Shown: piece after piece, positions 10,045 through 21,989 of the stretch
Layout of the letters: each line of letters starts with the position of its first letter
Numbering within the stretch: position 1 is the first letter of the stretch
Origin: Artemisia argyi
Lineage: Eukaryota; Streptophyta; Magnoliopsida; Asterales; Asteraceae
Reading direction: 5' to 3'
DNA: 64,000 nt
NCBI GenBank assembly: GCA_030686995.1
Contig: CM060693.1
Coordinates: forward strand, 114,895,728 to 114,959,727
Program-made: the position numbers and the translations under genes
The notes under the pieces: model-generated
Database searches by the model: none
The model's input: only the letters and a program-made list of their open reading frames with translations
What the model was told of the DNA's origin: nothing

Positions 10045-12894
10045 ATGGCGATTCTAAACTTTGTTGAGGAGCACAACCAAGTGTCCTACTTGCAAAAGTC
10101 AAACGAGAAGAGTGGCCCTGTTTTCCATCAGATTGTGGATTTTCTTAATACAACCCATATAAGGTATGCTTTAACTGTTAATCCCACAATCTTTGTTTCT
10201 CATATCAAACAGTTCTGGAACACTGTGGAGTCCATAACTCTTGAACAGGGAGACACACATGAAAGTGTGGAAGCTCTTAGAGCCACAGTGGATGGGGTGA
10301 CTATTGATGTTACTGATTCATCCTTGAGGAGAGTTCTCCAATTGGATGATCTCAATGGTATCATCACATTACCCAATTCAGATATTTTCAAAAATATTGC
10401 TTCCATGGGGTATGATACATATGATCAAAAAGTAACTTTCAGAAAATGATGTTTTTGTCCCCATTAGAGATTTTTCATACATACTCTTCTACATTGCCTA
10501 AGTCCTAAGAAAACATCTTATGAGCAATTTGCATCAACCATGGCTTACCCTTTGGTTTGCTTGGCTACTGATAGGAATTTCAATTTTTCTAAGTTTATTT
10601 TCAATAATATGAAAGGCAATGTAAAGAGTTCATATAAATTTTTGATGTATCCAAGGTTTGTGCAAGCAGTGTTAAATGAATTTCAACTGCAACCTCACAA
10701 AAGAATTTATGAAACTCCCTATCTTAAGACAAAAGTTTTTCAAAACATGTGTAAGGCTTCAGAACTTTGGAATGGGGAGGTTCATCCACTTTTTCCTCAA
10801 ATGCTTGCAAAGATTTCACAGGTACTGGGTGAAGATGCAACTATCCCAGTTGTATCCCAACATACACCCACTATTGTTGTTCCACCAACTCACCATACCC
10901 CTGCAGTAACTCACACTTATGAGAGGAGGCATAAACAGCCAACTTCTCTCATCTCAACATTGCATGTTGCTGAACCTTTTGGTTTAGGAACAAGCAGTGG
11001 TGGTTCAAGGCTTCCTCCTAGTCCCACTAGAGAAGTGCCTGAATTAATGCCCTATGATTCACCTCTCCCAACAGGTAACACAGTTGGAAGTGCTGAGGGC
11101 AGTGTGCAACTAACTGAATTGATGGAATTATGTACAAAATTAGTCAAGCAGGTTCAAGCTCTGGAGAAAGATCTGGCACAGACCAAGCAAACTCATGCCA
11201 CAGAGCTGAATCAGATGAAGGCAGAGATTAAGAGATTACAGGATGAAGTTGAAAGCCTAAAGAAGAAGAGATCTGGCAAAGTTGTGTTTTCTTCTTCATC
11301 TTCACCTCAAGATGAGTTCTCTACAGGTTTTAGTGAAGGTTTGGGAGATTCTTCCAAACAAGGGAGGAAAACAGATGCTGAGACTAAGGGGAGGAAGATA
11401 GATTTTGGAGAAGATTATGGTTTGGATGCTGATGCTGATTTTGATTTTGATGATACAGTTGGAACTACTAAACTAATTTCCACTGCTGCAGAACAAGTTC
11501 CCACTGCAAGACAAGATGTTCCCACTGCCAGTCAACATGTTACCACTGAAGAAGAAGAAGCTGCCAGAATAAGAACAGTAAAAGGTAAAGCAGTTGTGAC
11601 TGGTACAGAACAAGAGCAATCAAGTAAGATTTCAAAGAAAGATCAAGCTTAGATAGATTTTGATGCAAGATTGGCAGAGAAATTAGCAGCAGATGAGATT
11701 GAAAAGAAGAAAAAGCAAGAGGAAGATGAAATTGCTAGTTTTATGGAAGCTAAGAGGTTGGACAAATTGGAAACAGTGATGGCAGAACCAATTTCAGTTG
11801 TTCCACCAACTATATTACATGAGAAACCTCCTATGTTTACTTATGTGCCTACAGAGGAAGAAATTGAGTTCATGATTACTAATGATCCAGTGATTAGAAA
11901 GAAGGCTATTGAACTCATTGCTAATACAACTCTTAATGAAGATCAAAGGTCTGCTCAGCTGAAGGATTTCATTCAAATGAAGAATCAACTGGCTCTTGAT
12001 GATATCATTGGAGATGTTAGAAAAGGTCAAAAGAAGCCAAGGCAACTTACAAAGGCACAGATCATTGCTGAGATGAAGACTTTTTGTTGTCATGTTGGTA
12101 ATATGAAGATGGCACAATTCAAGGGTATGACACATGATCAGATTGAAGGTATTTACTACAGGGTTAAAAGACAGGATAGTCATTTCATCCCTATGGATAA
12201 AGAACCTACATTTATGAAGCCAAAAAGGTTAGGAGTGAGTCTTAGATCCAAAGATGCAAAGAAATTGAAGACTCGGGAGTCATCTCTAGCAGAAGAAGGT
12301 GCTAGCAAGTTGATAGAAGAACAAGTAACTAATATGATGTTCATAAAGACTGATGCGCTTAACATTGAACCTTTACAAACAAAATATCCAGTAGTTGGTT
12401 GGGAAATCTATTCTGATGATTTTGGAGTTGCATGGAAGATTATCAGAACAGGGAATATCACAAGTATTTGCAGAGACTTTGAAGATATTGTTAGATCTTG
12501 TGATAGAGAAGACTTGGATACTTTGTGGAGGATTGTTCAAGATCAGTTCAAGAAAGATGAACTTGTTGATGTCAAGGCTAAAGAGTTGTGGGTTCACTTT
12601 AGAAGATTATATGAACCTGACCCAAGTGACAGACATTGGAGATTTGAAGCTCACAATATGAATACTTTATGGAAATTCTATGATTTAAGTGTTGTACATC
12701 ATGTTTCCACTCAAGATGGAGTTGATGTGTTTATGTTATCTGAGAAAGAATACCCATTGAGAGCTGGAGTTTTAACAGTTATGATGTCAGTAAGGCTTAG
12801 ATGTTGGGAAAGAAGTGAAGTCATAGAAGATTTGCTGCAAAGGATTTATGATCAAAGTGTGAGAGCTGATAAAGAGCTAAGAAGAAGAAGATAA
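10045..12894 (+). pseudogene. Third ORF of C1, 950-codon reading frame with three nonsense codons
   Basis: A single frame runs from ATG 10045 to TAA 12892, broken only by TGA at 10447, TAG at 10465 and TAG at 11650. All three are transitions away from Trp or Gln codons. The N-terminal 130 residues hold the segment VDGVTIDVTDSSLRRVLQL, like a plant-mobile-domain core. Then comes a predicted coiled coil (about codons 350-420, LEKDLAQTKQTHATELNQMK), Ser/Asp-rich linkers, a Lys/Glu-rich helix (about codons 545-575), and a C-terminal domain ending in RRRR. The position after pol and before the 3' LTR is where env-like ORFs sit in some copia elements. No signal peptide or membrane segment is visible, so an envelope function is not supported. 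I recall homologous unnamed proteins from Anthemideae genomes. Confidence 0.75.
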
Positions 12895-12984
12895 TTGTTT
12901 GGAAGAATTCCTATATCCTCATATATGCTGACTACTTGAAGAAACTTATTGATTTACTTGTTAATCATAAGTTTAGGGGAGGAT

Positions 12985-13438
12985 TGTTGGGAATTATACT
13001 AACAGTTACCACGGCTAGTGAAGATATTACAACTGCTGAAGAATGCACTTGCAGTGGAAACACATTACCACTGCTAGTACAATCATTACCACTGCTGTTA
13101 GGATAATTGTTAGGAAACATGTAAAGATAATTATAGAATAGATCTTGTGTATATCTTATTCTATTAGAGTTATACTTATCTTGTAGAAGATGACTCCTTG
13201 TGCTATATAAGGAGGTCCTAGGTTAAAGTTAGATATACGTTTTTCTAGAGCTTCAAGGTGTAACCCTAGTGATACTAAGATCACTCGTATTATTATTATT
13301 AATAATATTGGAGCTAATCGTTTGATAAATACATTGTTCTCATTCATATACAACTGTCTTTATTCACAATCAAACTTCTATGTATTACTAAGTAGATTCC
13401 GCATACTTAGTGATATAACTCAAAGTATCAATCTAACA
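12985..13438 (+). repeat. 3' LTR of C1
   Basis: Begins TGTTGGGAATTATAC directly after the polypurine tract TTTAGGGGAGGA and ends near CTAACA. It carries reiterated CCACTGCT/GCAGTGG motifs (13000-13100) and a TATA-like GCTATATAAGG at about 13201. The 5' LTR of C1 is absent, so the end is set by the CTAACA terminus shared with the S2 LTR. Confidence 0.75.
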
Positions 13439-15219
13439 CAGTTCAAGGTGTTAAGATCCATCACTCTTGGTTCTCGTGATGGCTCACGAGACCAAGCATA
13501 GGTTTTTTCATCGATTGAGGCTTTGCATATTGTGGTTATGTGTTTGTTTTTGCTTTTCATATATCTTGTTATCATATGTAAAATTGCAAATAGTTTTCTA
13601 TAAACTTAAAACGCAACACAAACCATTATCAAAACTAAGTCTTTTGATTTAGTTTTACTATGTTTTTGAAACTTAAAATCATTGTTTTTAAATAACACTT
13701 AAACTTGTTATGTATGTTATTCCTATTTCTGTATTGTCTAAACTTTATTATCCACGTAGGATAAATATTAGTCATGAAAATGGACAAGTTGACACACATA
13801 AATTAAAACTATGATTAGACTTAAGTTAAGAAATGTTTTTAACTTGTGCTACGAAGGATGAATGCATGCTCCTTTCGTACACCTTTTGATTCATATCAAA
13901 ACTTTTACCCGTCAAAAATTTAAGTCATGCCGTCCAATATTGAGAATACTTGCAATTACCTTTTGCCTATGCGTGGGACCTAGGTTGAATTGTAACCCAA
14001 GGTGACTATTATCTATGCGTGAGACCTAGATATATTCTCACACGTCCTCAAATTGGATGACTTAATCGAGTTAAGCGGTGAGACCTTGACCCGAGACAAA
14101 GATGGGACTAAACATGCCTACATGACACTAGTTGTTTGACACTAGATGCCATGAGTCCCATAAGGATCTAAGAGTTGTACATGTAATACAATTGGTGATC
14201 TTCGCCTACCAATTGAATCTACTATTGCTAGCAGATCAACTGATGTGACAGTAGAAGCACAATGTGGATCTTAGCCTTTTACGTAAATTAATTGTTTTAA
14301 ATTGTAAACATGGGGTAATTAATTTATAAAAGGATAATTATCGAAAATAGTAAATGTGAACTTTGTGAATTCAATTAATGAATTAATGCAACACAAACCG
14401 TAAACAAAAGTTTGTTCTTTTCCTGTTAAAAGGATCAAACTAAGTCTCTCTTTCCTTGTAAGAAAGAGACTCGTTCCTATCCTTTTTCTTTATGAGGAAA
14501 AGCCATAATAGGAATATTTTGAATTGTCCTAATTCTAATCAAACTCAAAACTCACATACTCTAGAAATCGTGATGTCTTGTAAAAGTCAAAACGGTCAAG
14601 TATGGTTGCACATCTTATTCCATCAAGTTCGTTTTATAACCCTAGTTCCGGTTTTGAAACCTTGAAGAAATATAAGATATTTGAATAACTAGAGAACATG
14701 TTTTCTATAGCTACCAAACTGAAATGAGTTTAAATAATTATAAAAAGGAAATATCAATAAACCGCAAAATGGTAAAGGCAATTACTAGCATGATTACCTA
14801 GCAATGTGTCTTAACCCAATGAACATGGAGGAAATGCATGCATATTTTCAAGTTAAAAAATGATGGCTAGCCTATCATCTATATGTTAGAACTTGATGCA
14901 CTTCCTTGAATACCTAAGTACATGTTTACTAGTAAAAGTGACTCACATTAGCAATAATGTGTAGTTATTAAAAGAAAGAAGGAAAGTATCAAATCGACAC
15001 TCACTCTCAACTGGTGACGTAACACTTATAATGTTATCTAATCCAGTGGGAGCTACGTGATTATATTACTGGTGACGAAACACATGTAATGTTCTCTAAT
15101 CCAGTGGGAGCTGTAAGCTCTATTAACTTACTAGTTGCCCATCTTATTTCTAGATTGTCTTGAAATAATACATTACTTTCCACATATGAAGCATCATAGT
15201 TTTTATGAGAACCATTGCA
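13439..15219 (+). other. O1 internal region without recognisable coding
   Basis: AT-rich DNA of O1 between C1 and the foldback element, with stops in all frames. It contains two tandem copies of a 58-bp unit (15010-15054 and 15068-15112, both ACTGGTGACG...CCAGTGGGAGCT). The repeated CCAGTGGGAG resembles the polypurine motif next to the O1 3' LTR. Confidence 0.55.
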
Positions 15220-15228
15220 TAAATTTTA

Positions 15229-17045
15229 GAGTAAATTACACCATTCGTCCTTGTGGTTTGCGTTGACCGCAGCCGTTCGTCCTTTGACCAAAAAAACTGC
15301 ACCGTTAATCCTTAACGGGCATACGTTAGGCGCCATTAGTCCCTCCATCACTAACGCTCGTTAAGTGTTGTTACAATTTAAGTCCCATGAGGGTATACTG
15401 ACCACAAGGACGAACGGTACAATTTTTTTTTTCTTTTATTTTTAATATGTTAGTAAGTTCCGTTTTCGTACGTTTTTTTTGTTTTCGTCTGTTTTTTTAC
15501 GTTTTCATCCGTTTTTTTTGTTTTCGTCTGTTTTTTTATGTTTTCGTCCGTTTTTTTTACGTTTTTCTCCTTTTTTTACGTTTTCCTCTGTTTTTTTACG
15601 TTTTCGTCTGTTTTTTTACGTTCTCGTCCTCTTTTTTTACGTTTTCGTCCTTTTTTTACGTTTTCCTCTGTTTTTTTTACGTTTTCGTCCATTTTTTTAC
15701 GTTTTCGTCTAATTTTTTTCGTTTTCCCCCAGTTTTTTTACGTTTTCGTCCATTTTTTTACGTTTTCGTCCCTTTTTTTCGTTTTCGTCTGTTTTTTTAC
15801 GTTTTTGCCCGTTTTTTTACGTTTTCCTCTGTTTTATTTACATTTTCGTCCTTTTTTTACGTTTTCGTCAGTTTTTTTCGTTTTCGTCTGTTTTTTTTAC
15901 GTTTTCGCCCATTTTTTTTACGTTTTCCTCAGGTTTTTTACGTTTTTGTCCCTTTTTTTACGTTTTCGTCATTTTTTTCGTTTTCGTCTGTTTTTTTTAC
16001 GTTTTCGTCTGTTTTTTTACGTTTTCGTCCCTTTTTTTTACGTTTTCGTCTGTTTTTTTTACGATTTCGTCCATTTTTTTTACGTTTTTGTCTATTTTTT
16101 TTACGTTTTTGTCTGTTTTTTTACGTTTTCGTCCATTTTTTTCATTTCGTATATTTTTTTACATACGAAACGAAAAAAATGGATGAAAACGTAAAAAAAA
16201 CAGACGAAAATGAAAAAAAACGGACGAAAACGTAAAAAAGGGCCGAAAATGAAAAAAACGTAAAAAAACGGGCGAAAACGTAAAAAAAACAGAGGAAAAC
16301 GTAAAAAAACGGACGAAAACGTAAAAAAAGTAAAAAACAGATGAAAACGGACGAAAACGTCAAAAAAGGGACGAAAACGTAAAAAAACAGAGGAAAACGT
16401 AACAAAAACAGACGAAAATGAAAAAAACAGACGAAAACGTAAAGAAAGGGACAAAAATGTAAAAAAACAGATGAAAACGTAAAGAATGGATGAAAACGTA
16501 AATAAAACAGAGGAAAACGTAAAAAAAACGGGCGAAAACATAAAAAACCAGACGAAAACGAAAAAAAGGGACGAAAACATAAAAAAACAGAGGAAAACGT
16601 AAAAAAAAACAGACGAAAACGTAAAAAAAGAGACGAAAACGTAAAAAAAACGGACGAAAAGCTAAAAAAAACAGAGGAAAACGTACAAAAACGGAGAAAA
16701 ACGAAAAAAAACGGACGAAAACATAAAAAAACAGACGAAAACGAAAAAAAACAGATGAAAACGTAAAAAAACAGACGAAAACAAAAAAAAAGGGACGAAA
16801 ACGGGACTTACTAACATATTAAAAATAAAAGAAAAAAAAAAGAAAAAAAAATCGCACCGTTCGTCCTTTTGGTCAGTATACCCTCATGGGACTTAAAATG
16901 TAACAATACTTAACGAGCGTTAGTGATGGAGGGACTAATGGCGCCTAACGTATGCCCGTTAAGGATTAACGGTGCAGTTTTTTTGGTAAAAGGACGAACG
17001 GCTGCGGTCAACGCAAACCACAAGGACGAATGGTGTAATTTACTC
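15229..17045. mobile_element. Giant foldback element, MULE-like (9-bp duplication)
   Basis: 1,817 bp flanked by the perfect 9-bp duplication TAAATTTTA (15220-15228 and 17046-17054). The outer 240 bp of each end are near-identical inverted copies, beginning GAGTAAATTACACCATTCGT. Inside, the left arm is a tandem array of 17-20-bp units of the type TTTTTTACGTTTTCGTC. The right arm is its reverse complement. The arms meet at about 16150 with only a few unpaired bases, so nearly the whole element can form one hairpin. It has no transposase. The 9-bp duplication fits Mutator-like elements. It lies inside O1 and so is younger than O1. Confidence 0.92.
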
Positions 17046-17054
17046 TAAATTTTA

Positions 17055-18299
17055 TTAGATAACTTGTTGCGTTCCTGATGTTGCTTCTTGAAATGTTATC
17101 AATAAAATTGTTATGCATGATTCATTATAAAAGCGATAAAAGTTCTACACATCTATATTTTGATTTTGACTAAAATCATATGTTATCTATGACACTGTCA
17201 TATTTACTTGCATGATGTTGTTCCATGCACAAGTGGGAGAAAACTTAATTGTGTGCAAGGTACAACATATAAAAATATGACTAATGGTTTTTCTTGACTG
17301 CAAAGTAAAAAACTAAGGTTCTACTAGGACTTATACACATAAAATGTATGTTGCCCTAATTAGAAAAAATGTCAAGATAACATGAAAAGCTACTTCAACA
17401 TATTTGCTGAATTGTTTAGTAAATATGATTATGTCTTCTTGTAAATTCATAATCATGAAGTATGTAATTAACTTGAAATTACTATTGAGGCCACTTGTCG
17501 GCACTCATAATTACTTTAGTTGAATATGTTTAGGTCTCTTGTAAAGACATAAACATCAATTCCGTTAATTGTTGAAAGACTTATAACGTAAAGTAAAGAC
17601 GTTAATATGTTATGACTTCTTGTTAAAGACATGTACACTTACGACGTATAATAAAATATTTAATGTTTATGTTTTCTAGTTAAAACATACACATGATGTC
17701 ATTGACTTGATCAAAGATTTTAAATATAAAGTATGCTGTAGGCTAAAAATACTATTGATGCCATCTGGTATGACTTGGTTGGCAGATACGTAAGCCAAAG
17801 AATATAAGTTCATCTAATGAGTAGTGTGATAGTCTCACAACATCTATCCACATGGAATACCACAACTTTATGGTATGTCCATCATGGATATTGTTTGATC
17901 TTTGATGACTTAAACTCTTTTACCTCCAAGGCAATCAAGGTTAGAAAATTGGATGTGCCATGTGTACACCCAATATGGTTCCAACCCAGAAGGAATTTAA
18001 AACACCATTGTATTATGGAATGGGATGAATCCCATTATGTCTTGATTGAAGTTCTGAATTTGTTAAATACCTAAGAGTAAGTAATTAACAAACTAGAGTC
18101 AAGAACTAACGATGTATTTTGGATGTCCCACTTGAAAACAATTTATTGTTAATCAAGATGCTGAGTACTTGGAGATTAGTCTCCACTTACAAAAGCAAGT
18201 GGGAGAACCTTTAGATCTTGAAGTCATTCAAGAGCTAAATACGCAACCTTCTGAGTACACTTGCTAATGGCATACTAAGGTTGAACATGCATATGTTAA
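17055..18299 (+). other. O1 internal region, no assignable gene
   Basis: Decayed element sequence upstream of the reverse-transcriptase relic. Only short ORFs are present, none with a recognisable domain. A segment around 18190-18260 (CAAGTGGGAGAACC) may be the linker before reverse transcriptase. Confidence 0.4.
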
Positions 18300-19110
18300 A
18301 CCATAGATTGATATCTCTCATTCATAAATCCGCAAGGATACCCCTAACACCTGAATGATATAGTTCTATATCAATGTTAAAGGACGTTAGTTGGAGGATC
18401 ACAGTGAACCTGCTAACTAAAGAGATGCATTATCAGATCTTGAATTTGATGAATAGCTCAAAGCTATGAATGTTAAGATGAAGTCCTTTGAAGACAATCA
18501 CTCATGGAGCTTGATTGATCTCTTACCAAATCAGTTAGACTGTGAGGTTAAAAATGAGTTTCTTTAACTAGAAGACTCATAAGGACAAACTTGTACACAC
18601 ATTTAATGCATGCGTAGTAGAAGGAGTTTACTCGTACTCAAGAAATTGACTATGATTAAATCTTTATACCTACAAACATTAAATGTATAAAGATGATTAA
18701 TTGTCATATTTGTTTTCATGTAAATAAAATATGACAATAGGATCTCAAAACACTTTTCTTGTTGATTACCTTGTGAGGACGATGAATAATCAAAAGGGTT
18801 TATGAATCCATATAATCTTTATTAATGTATACAAGATATAAGAATCCAAGTGTGGATTAAATCATGCATCTAGGAGCAGAGATCTTAAGTTTATTATGAA
18901 ATCATTAATTTGATTTTGATTAAATAAGATTACTCCTGAGTACTCCGAGAGCAAGTAGGAGCAATGCATTTATTTCTTAAATCTCATATGTTGTTAACAT
19001 ATAAGAAACAATATTCCATCTAAGCTAGACTTTAATCCTTAGCCTGAAATGAAGTTTCACTTAAGGCATTTAGGAAATAAAACATACAATCTTGTTGCAT
19101 AAAGAATAAA
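18300..19110 (+). pseudogene. Relic of O1 copia reverse transcriptase
   Basis: Heavily mutated coding sequence in drifting frames. Recognisable pieces: LKAMNVKMKSFEDNHSWSLI at about 18452-18520 (start of the copia reverse-transcriptase domain, preceded by an EPAN segment with stops), GLNHASRSRDLKF at about 18852, and NNIPSKLD at about 19010. Each occupies its expected order in a Ty1-copia reverse transcriptase. The catalytic YVDD motif is not readable. Stops and frameshifts are too many to delimit an ORF. The orientation agrees with O1. Confidence 0.65.
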
Positions 19111-20618
19111 CATAAGCGGTTAATAATCTAAACACAATATGACATGTCATTGAGGGCAGTCTCAATGATCAATCTTACATGATGAGATTGAATGCATGAA
19201 TGGAAACCTTGAGTTTAACTAAAGGATTCATTATGTATTGGATTATTTATATCATTTGCATGAATGCAAGATGAGTTGATAACAACAAATATCTAAGTGA
19301 AAGTAATTAGATAATTGTTAAATGAACAACCTAATGGACCTTGAAAGGACCAAAGATTTGTTCAAGTGTTTACGGATATTTGAGGAGCTCTGTTATGTTT
19401 TCATTCATTGATGTATATGTAACTGAGATGATGCTCAACCCTAGTCGTAGTAGGATGACATCATGAATGATGACACCTCTAACTAGATGTGCTTGATTGA
19501 GAGCATTAATGCATTATACATTAAAAGAATAAGAATACTTTACAGTTTGGGAAACTGTTATTATGACTGTCTAAAGTAGGTGTTTTGCTAGCTTCAAACA
19601 CACTATAGAATGTATTGTTGCAATACTCGTATTGTACTTGAATGCATACATACAAATGGACAATCATCATTCAAAACATTTTTGAATTTTGAAATAAGTA
19701 TTCTCAAAGTGTACTCAGATGACTACTTGCTGTCTTGTACAACAAAATAGATCATGGTGGAAACATCGGATTCCGATCTATATGTAGTCTTGTGCATATC
19801 TGTTTTTAGTATTTGGATAATGGAACTGTAAGCAGTCGTATTATATAATGAATTGATATACCGGGTATAATCATCTTTATTTATACTACTGTGTTCTATA
19901 TTTGCATGTTTAATCCATGAATAATTTATTTATTCTAAAATTGTCCATTGCCAGTTGAAGATACGGGAATATCATCGAATTAAGGGAAATGTGAGCGTGT
20001 TGGTGATTTATTTGCCAAACTCATATGTTGTTCATTGGGATGAACATTGGATTGACCCAACCTTCAAGATTTCACTACATGGATCGGCGTCAGTAGTGAA
20101 TCTCGCAAATGGTTATGTCTCTTATCCTTAGACTTGAGATGTAAGTAGGTCTTACATGTGTGGAATTTCATTCTTTGATATGGTTAAACGCTGTCCTGAA
20201 TAAGGTAGTTATAAAAACCATTTTCAGGAGTGATTTGAAACACATGAATAACATGTGCAGTCAAAATAGGATTTGTTCCTCCACATGTCATGGAGTTAGA
20301 TACTATTGGGCCTCTCGATTAATTGAACGGATGTTTGTATGGCCGTACCCAAATGAGATTAAGATGAATCTTAATTCACTTGGTAATCTTGTTCAATATC
20401 TAGATCGAGAAACATAATAGTTGAACAAATAGAATGACTACGATCCATGTCTAGTTTTCAACATAGTATCTGTAACAAAAGGATGGATGACATATAAACC
20501 ATTTAAATAAGAAGTTTAAGAAACTACCCTCACATATTTCTAGGGGCATTGGCGTGTTGCTAGACGCTAACCTTTGCTTGTATAATTACTTGATTATTAT
20601 GACGTCGCAAGTGGGTGC
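19111..20618 (+). other. O1 internal 3' region, decayed, ending in polypurine tract
   Basis: No intact RNase H is seen; frames are broken throughout. The last bases, CAAGTGGGTGC (20608-20618), form the likely polypurine tract immediately before the 3' LTR. Confidence 0.5.
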
Positions 20619-21354
20619 TGTTGAAGTATGCTCGTTTCATAATAAATAATTATATGGCTAGAAATATGTGAGCCTATGGGGTCACACACTTATACACAGA
20701 GACACCATTATATATATTGTATTTATCGTATTTACACTATATATACAACTACGTAACTCGGGATCAATAACGGGCTACTAATAACTAAGCTAGTACTTAG
20801 TTTATTGGATTAGACCAACAATGGGCAAGCCCATTTAGGGCCCCCATGGCAAGCCTAGGTGAGAAAGGAACAAGGGAGAAGTTAAAGGTTGCTAAGTGTA
20901 ACTTTTATGATTATAAGTGCTAATTGATTTGGTCATATCTTATGATCAATTCCATTAACAACTTACCAACTTTCCCTCCTCCTCCTCCACCCAATAGCCA
21001 CGAAATAATACACACCTATATTAGGGTTTTGTGTTTTTGATCTCATCTAACTTTATTCTAGTGTAGTTCAAGGCTAGATCGCGTGTTACGGGGTCAAGAC
21101 TATCATCGGGTGGTGTTCTATCACGTGTAGTGTGTTTCCATCATAGAGGTGATCTATTTTGGTCACTTGGTTTCATTGGTGGTTCGTGGTGTTGGTGATT
21201 GTCTCCATACGATTCTACCGATCACGCTACAAAGGTATAACATGTTGTCGTTTATTATTTGATTGATTGTATGGCAATATGGATCCATTGTTGGTGATGT
21301 TTTTCCGCTGCGTTTATATGTTCATATATGTTTTTATATTCATCATCACCTATA
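20619..21354 (+). repeat. 3' LTR of O1
   Basis: 736 bp. It starts TGTTGAAGTATGC after the polypurine tract and is followed by the target duplication CCAAC (21355-21359). It is the sister copy of 3697-4429. Confidence 0.92.
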
Positions 21355-21359
21355 CCAAC

Positions 21360-21420
21360 ATCAAACACACCTCCATCAACACCATCATCTCCACCTACAA
21401 CATTGGTTCCACCGAACTAA
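21360..21420 (+). pseudogene. Proline-rich ORF, 3' part, ending in TAA
   Basis: It continues the frame interrupted at 3696, with a Thr/Pro/Ser-rich end (NTPPSTPSSPPTTLVPPN) and a stop at 21418-21420. The following 300 bp are non-coding. Confidence 0.4.
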
Positions 21421-21989
21421 GCATGGCTCATGGTTGGAAAATAAAATTGTCTAAACCATTTTGATGGCAAGCTCTAGCAAAAACATTTCTATTAGAGTTT
21501 TGGTTGCTTGTAAGCTCTTAGGGCTTTTGTTTATTGGTTGTAATGTTTATGCATCTTGGATGCATGTTGCTTGTTATTTTCAACTTTCTATTGAAGTGTT
21601 CCTTTCATGCTTATATTGCTTGTATTACTTATATATATACTTGTTGCATGCATCATATATATTGTATGTTCTAAATATGTTTGCAAGCATTCCATATCTC
21701 GATTTGTCTTATAACCTTAAAACGAGGGGGAGTACACATCAAGGGGGAGCTAATACAACATCGTGGTAACGTTTTTGATATTCACAAAAAGGGGAAGGTT
21801 TATTTACTAATTATAAATTATATAAAATGGTATAAACATTTTATATATTTAGAAAAACACTTTTGGTAATTAGAGGAAAAGGTTTATTTCATAATAAATA
21901 AATGAATCCAAATTTTTTACCAAATTCAGTTAAACTTTCACCAAATAAACTTTCTCCAGAAAAGACAAAACTTTCTGGCCGTTACAGGT

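Larger units (their letters stand above)
5510..13438 (+). mobile_element. 5'-truncated Ty1-copia element C1 with extra ORFs, nested in O1
   Basis: Order on the plus strand: the end of integrase, reverse transcriptase and RNase H (to 7935), a MITE, an antisense ORF (8669-9121), a 2.85-kb third ORF (10045-12894), a polypurine tract (TTTAGGGGAGGA, 12972-12983), and a 3' LTR starting TGTTGGGAAT at 12985. Gag, protease, most of integrase and the 5' LTR are missing, so the 5' end is truncated. The YVDDIIFGST-type reverse transcriptase and the large ORF after pol fit the Sirevirus side of Ty1-copia. The subgroup is my judgement from memory. Confidence 0.8.
3697..21354 (+). mobile_element. Decayed Ty1-copia LTR retrotransposon O1 with nested insertions
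   Basis: Two direct repeats (3697-4429 and 20619-21354) flank 16 kb. Target duplication CCAAC lies at 3692-3696 and 21355-21359. A primer-binding site like initiator tRNA-Met (TGGTATCACGAGCC at 4431) follows the left repeat. The purine-rich CAAGTGGGTGC sits immediately before the right repeat. The 3' LTR starts TGTTGAAG; the 5' copy has mutated to TATTGGAG. Both end in CACCTATA rather than the usual CA. Degenerate copia reverse transcriptase is seen at 18300-19110. The internal region holds C1 (about 5510-13438) and a foldback element (15229-17045). All coding capacity is lost. Confidence 0.88.

Noticed and set aside
10045..12894. Retroviral-type envelope gene
   Set aside because: The position fits, but there is no signal peptide, transmembrane helix or furin-like site; coiled coil and charged linkers dominate.
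15447..16580. Long ORFs on both strands reading Phe/Val/Arg repeats
   Set aside because: They are translations of the foldback minisatellite in several frames and on both strands, with no unique domain and no start context.
15476..16800. Possible CRISPR-like array
   Set aside because: The units are contiguous without unique spacers and mirror each other around a centre; this is a foldback minisatellite in a plant genome.
17817..18074. ORF of 85 codons in O1
   Set aside because: It has no recognisable copia domain and the surrounding element is decayed; likely a chance ORF.
20160..20417. ORF of 85 codons near the O1 3' end
   Set aside because: It has no RNase H motif and is out of register with the reverse-transcriptase relic; chance ORF.
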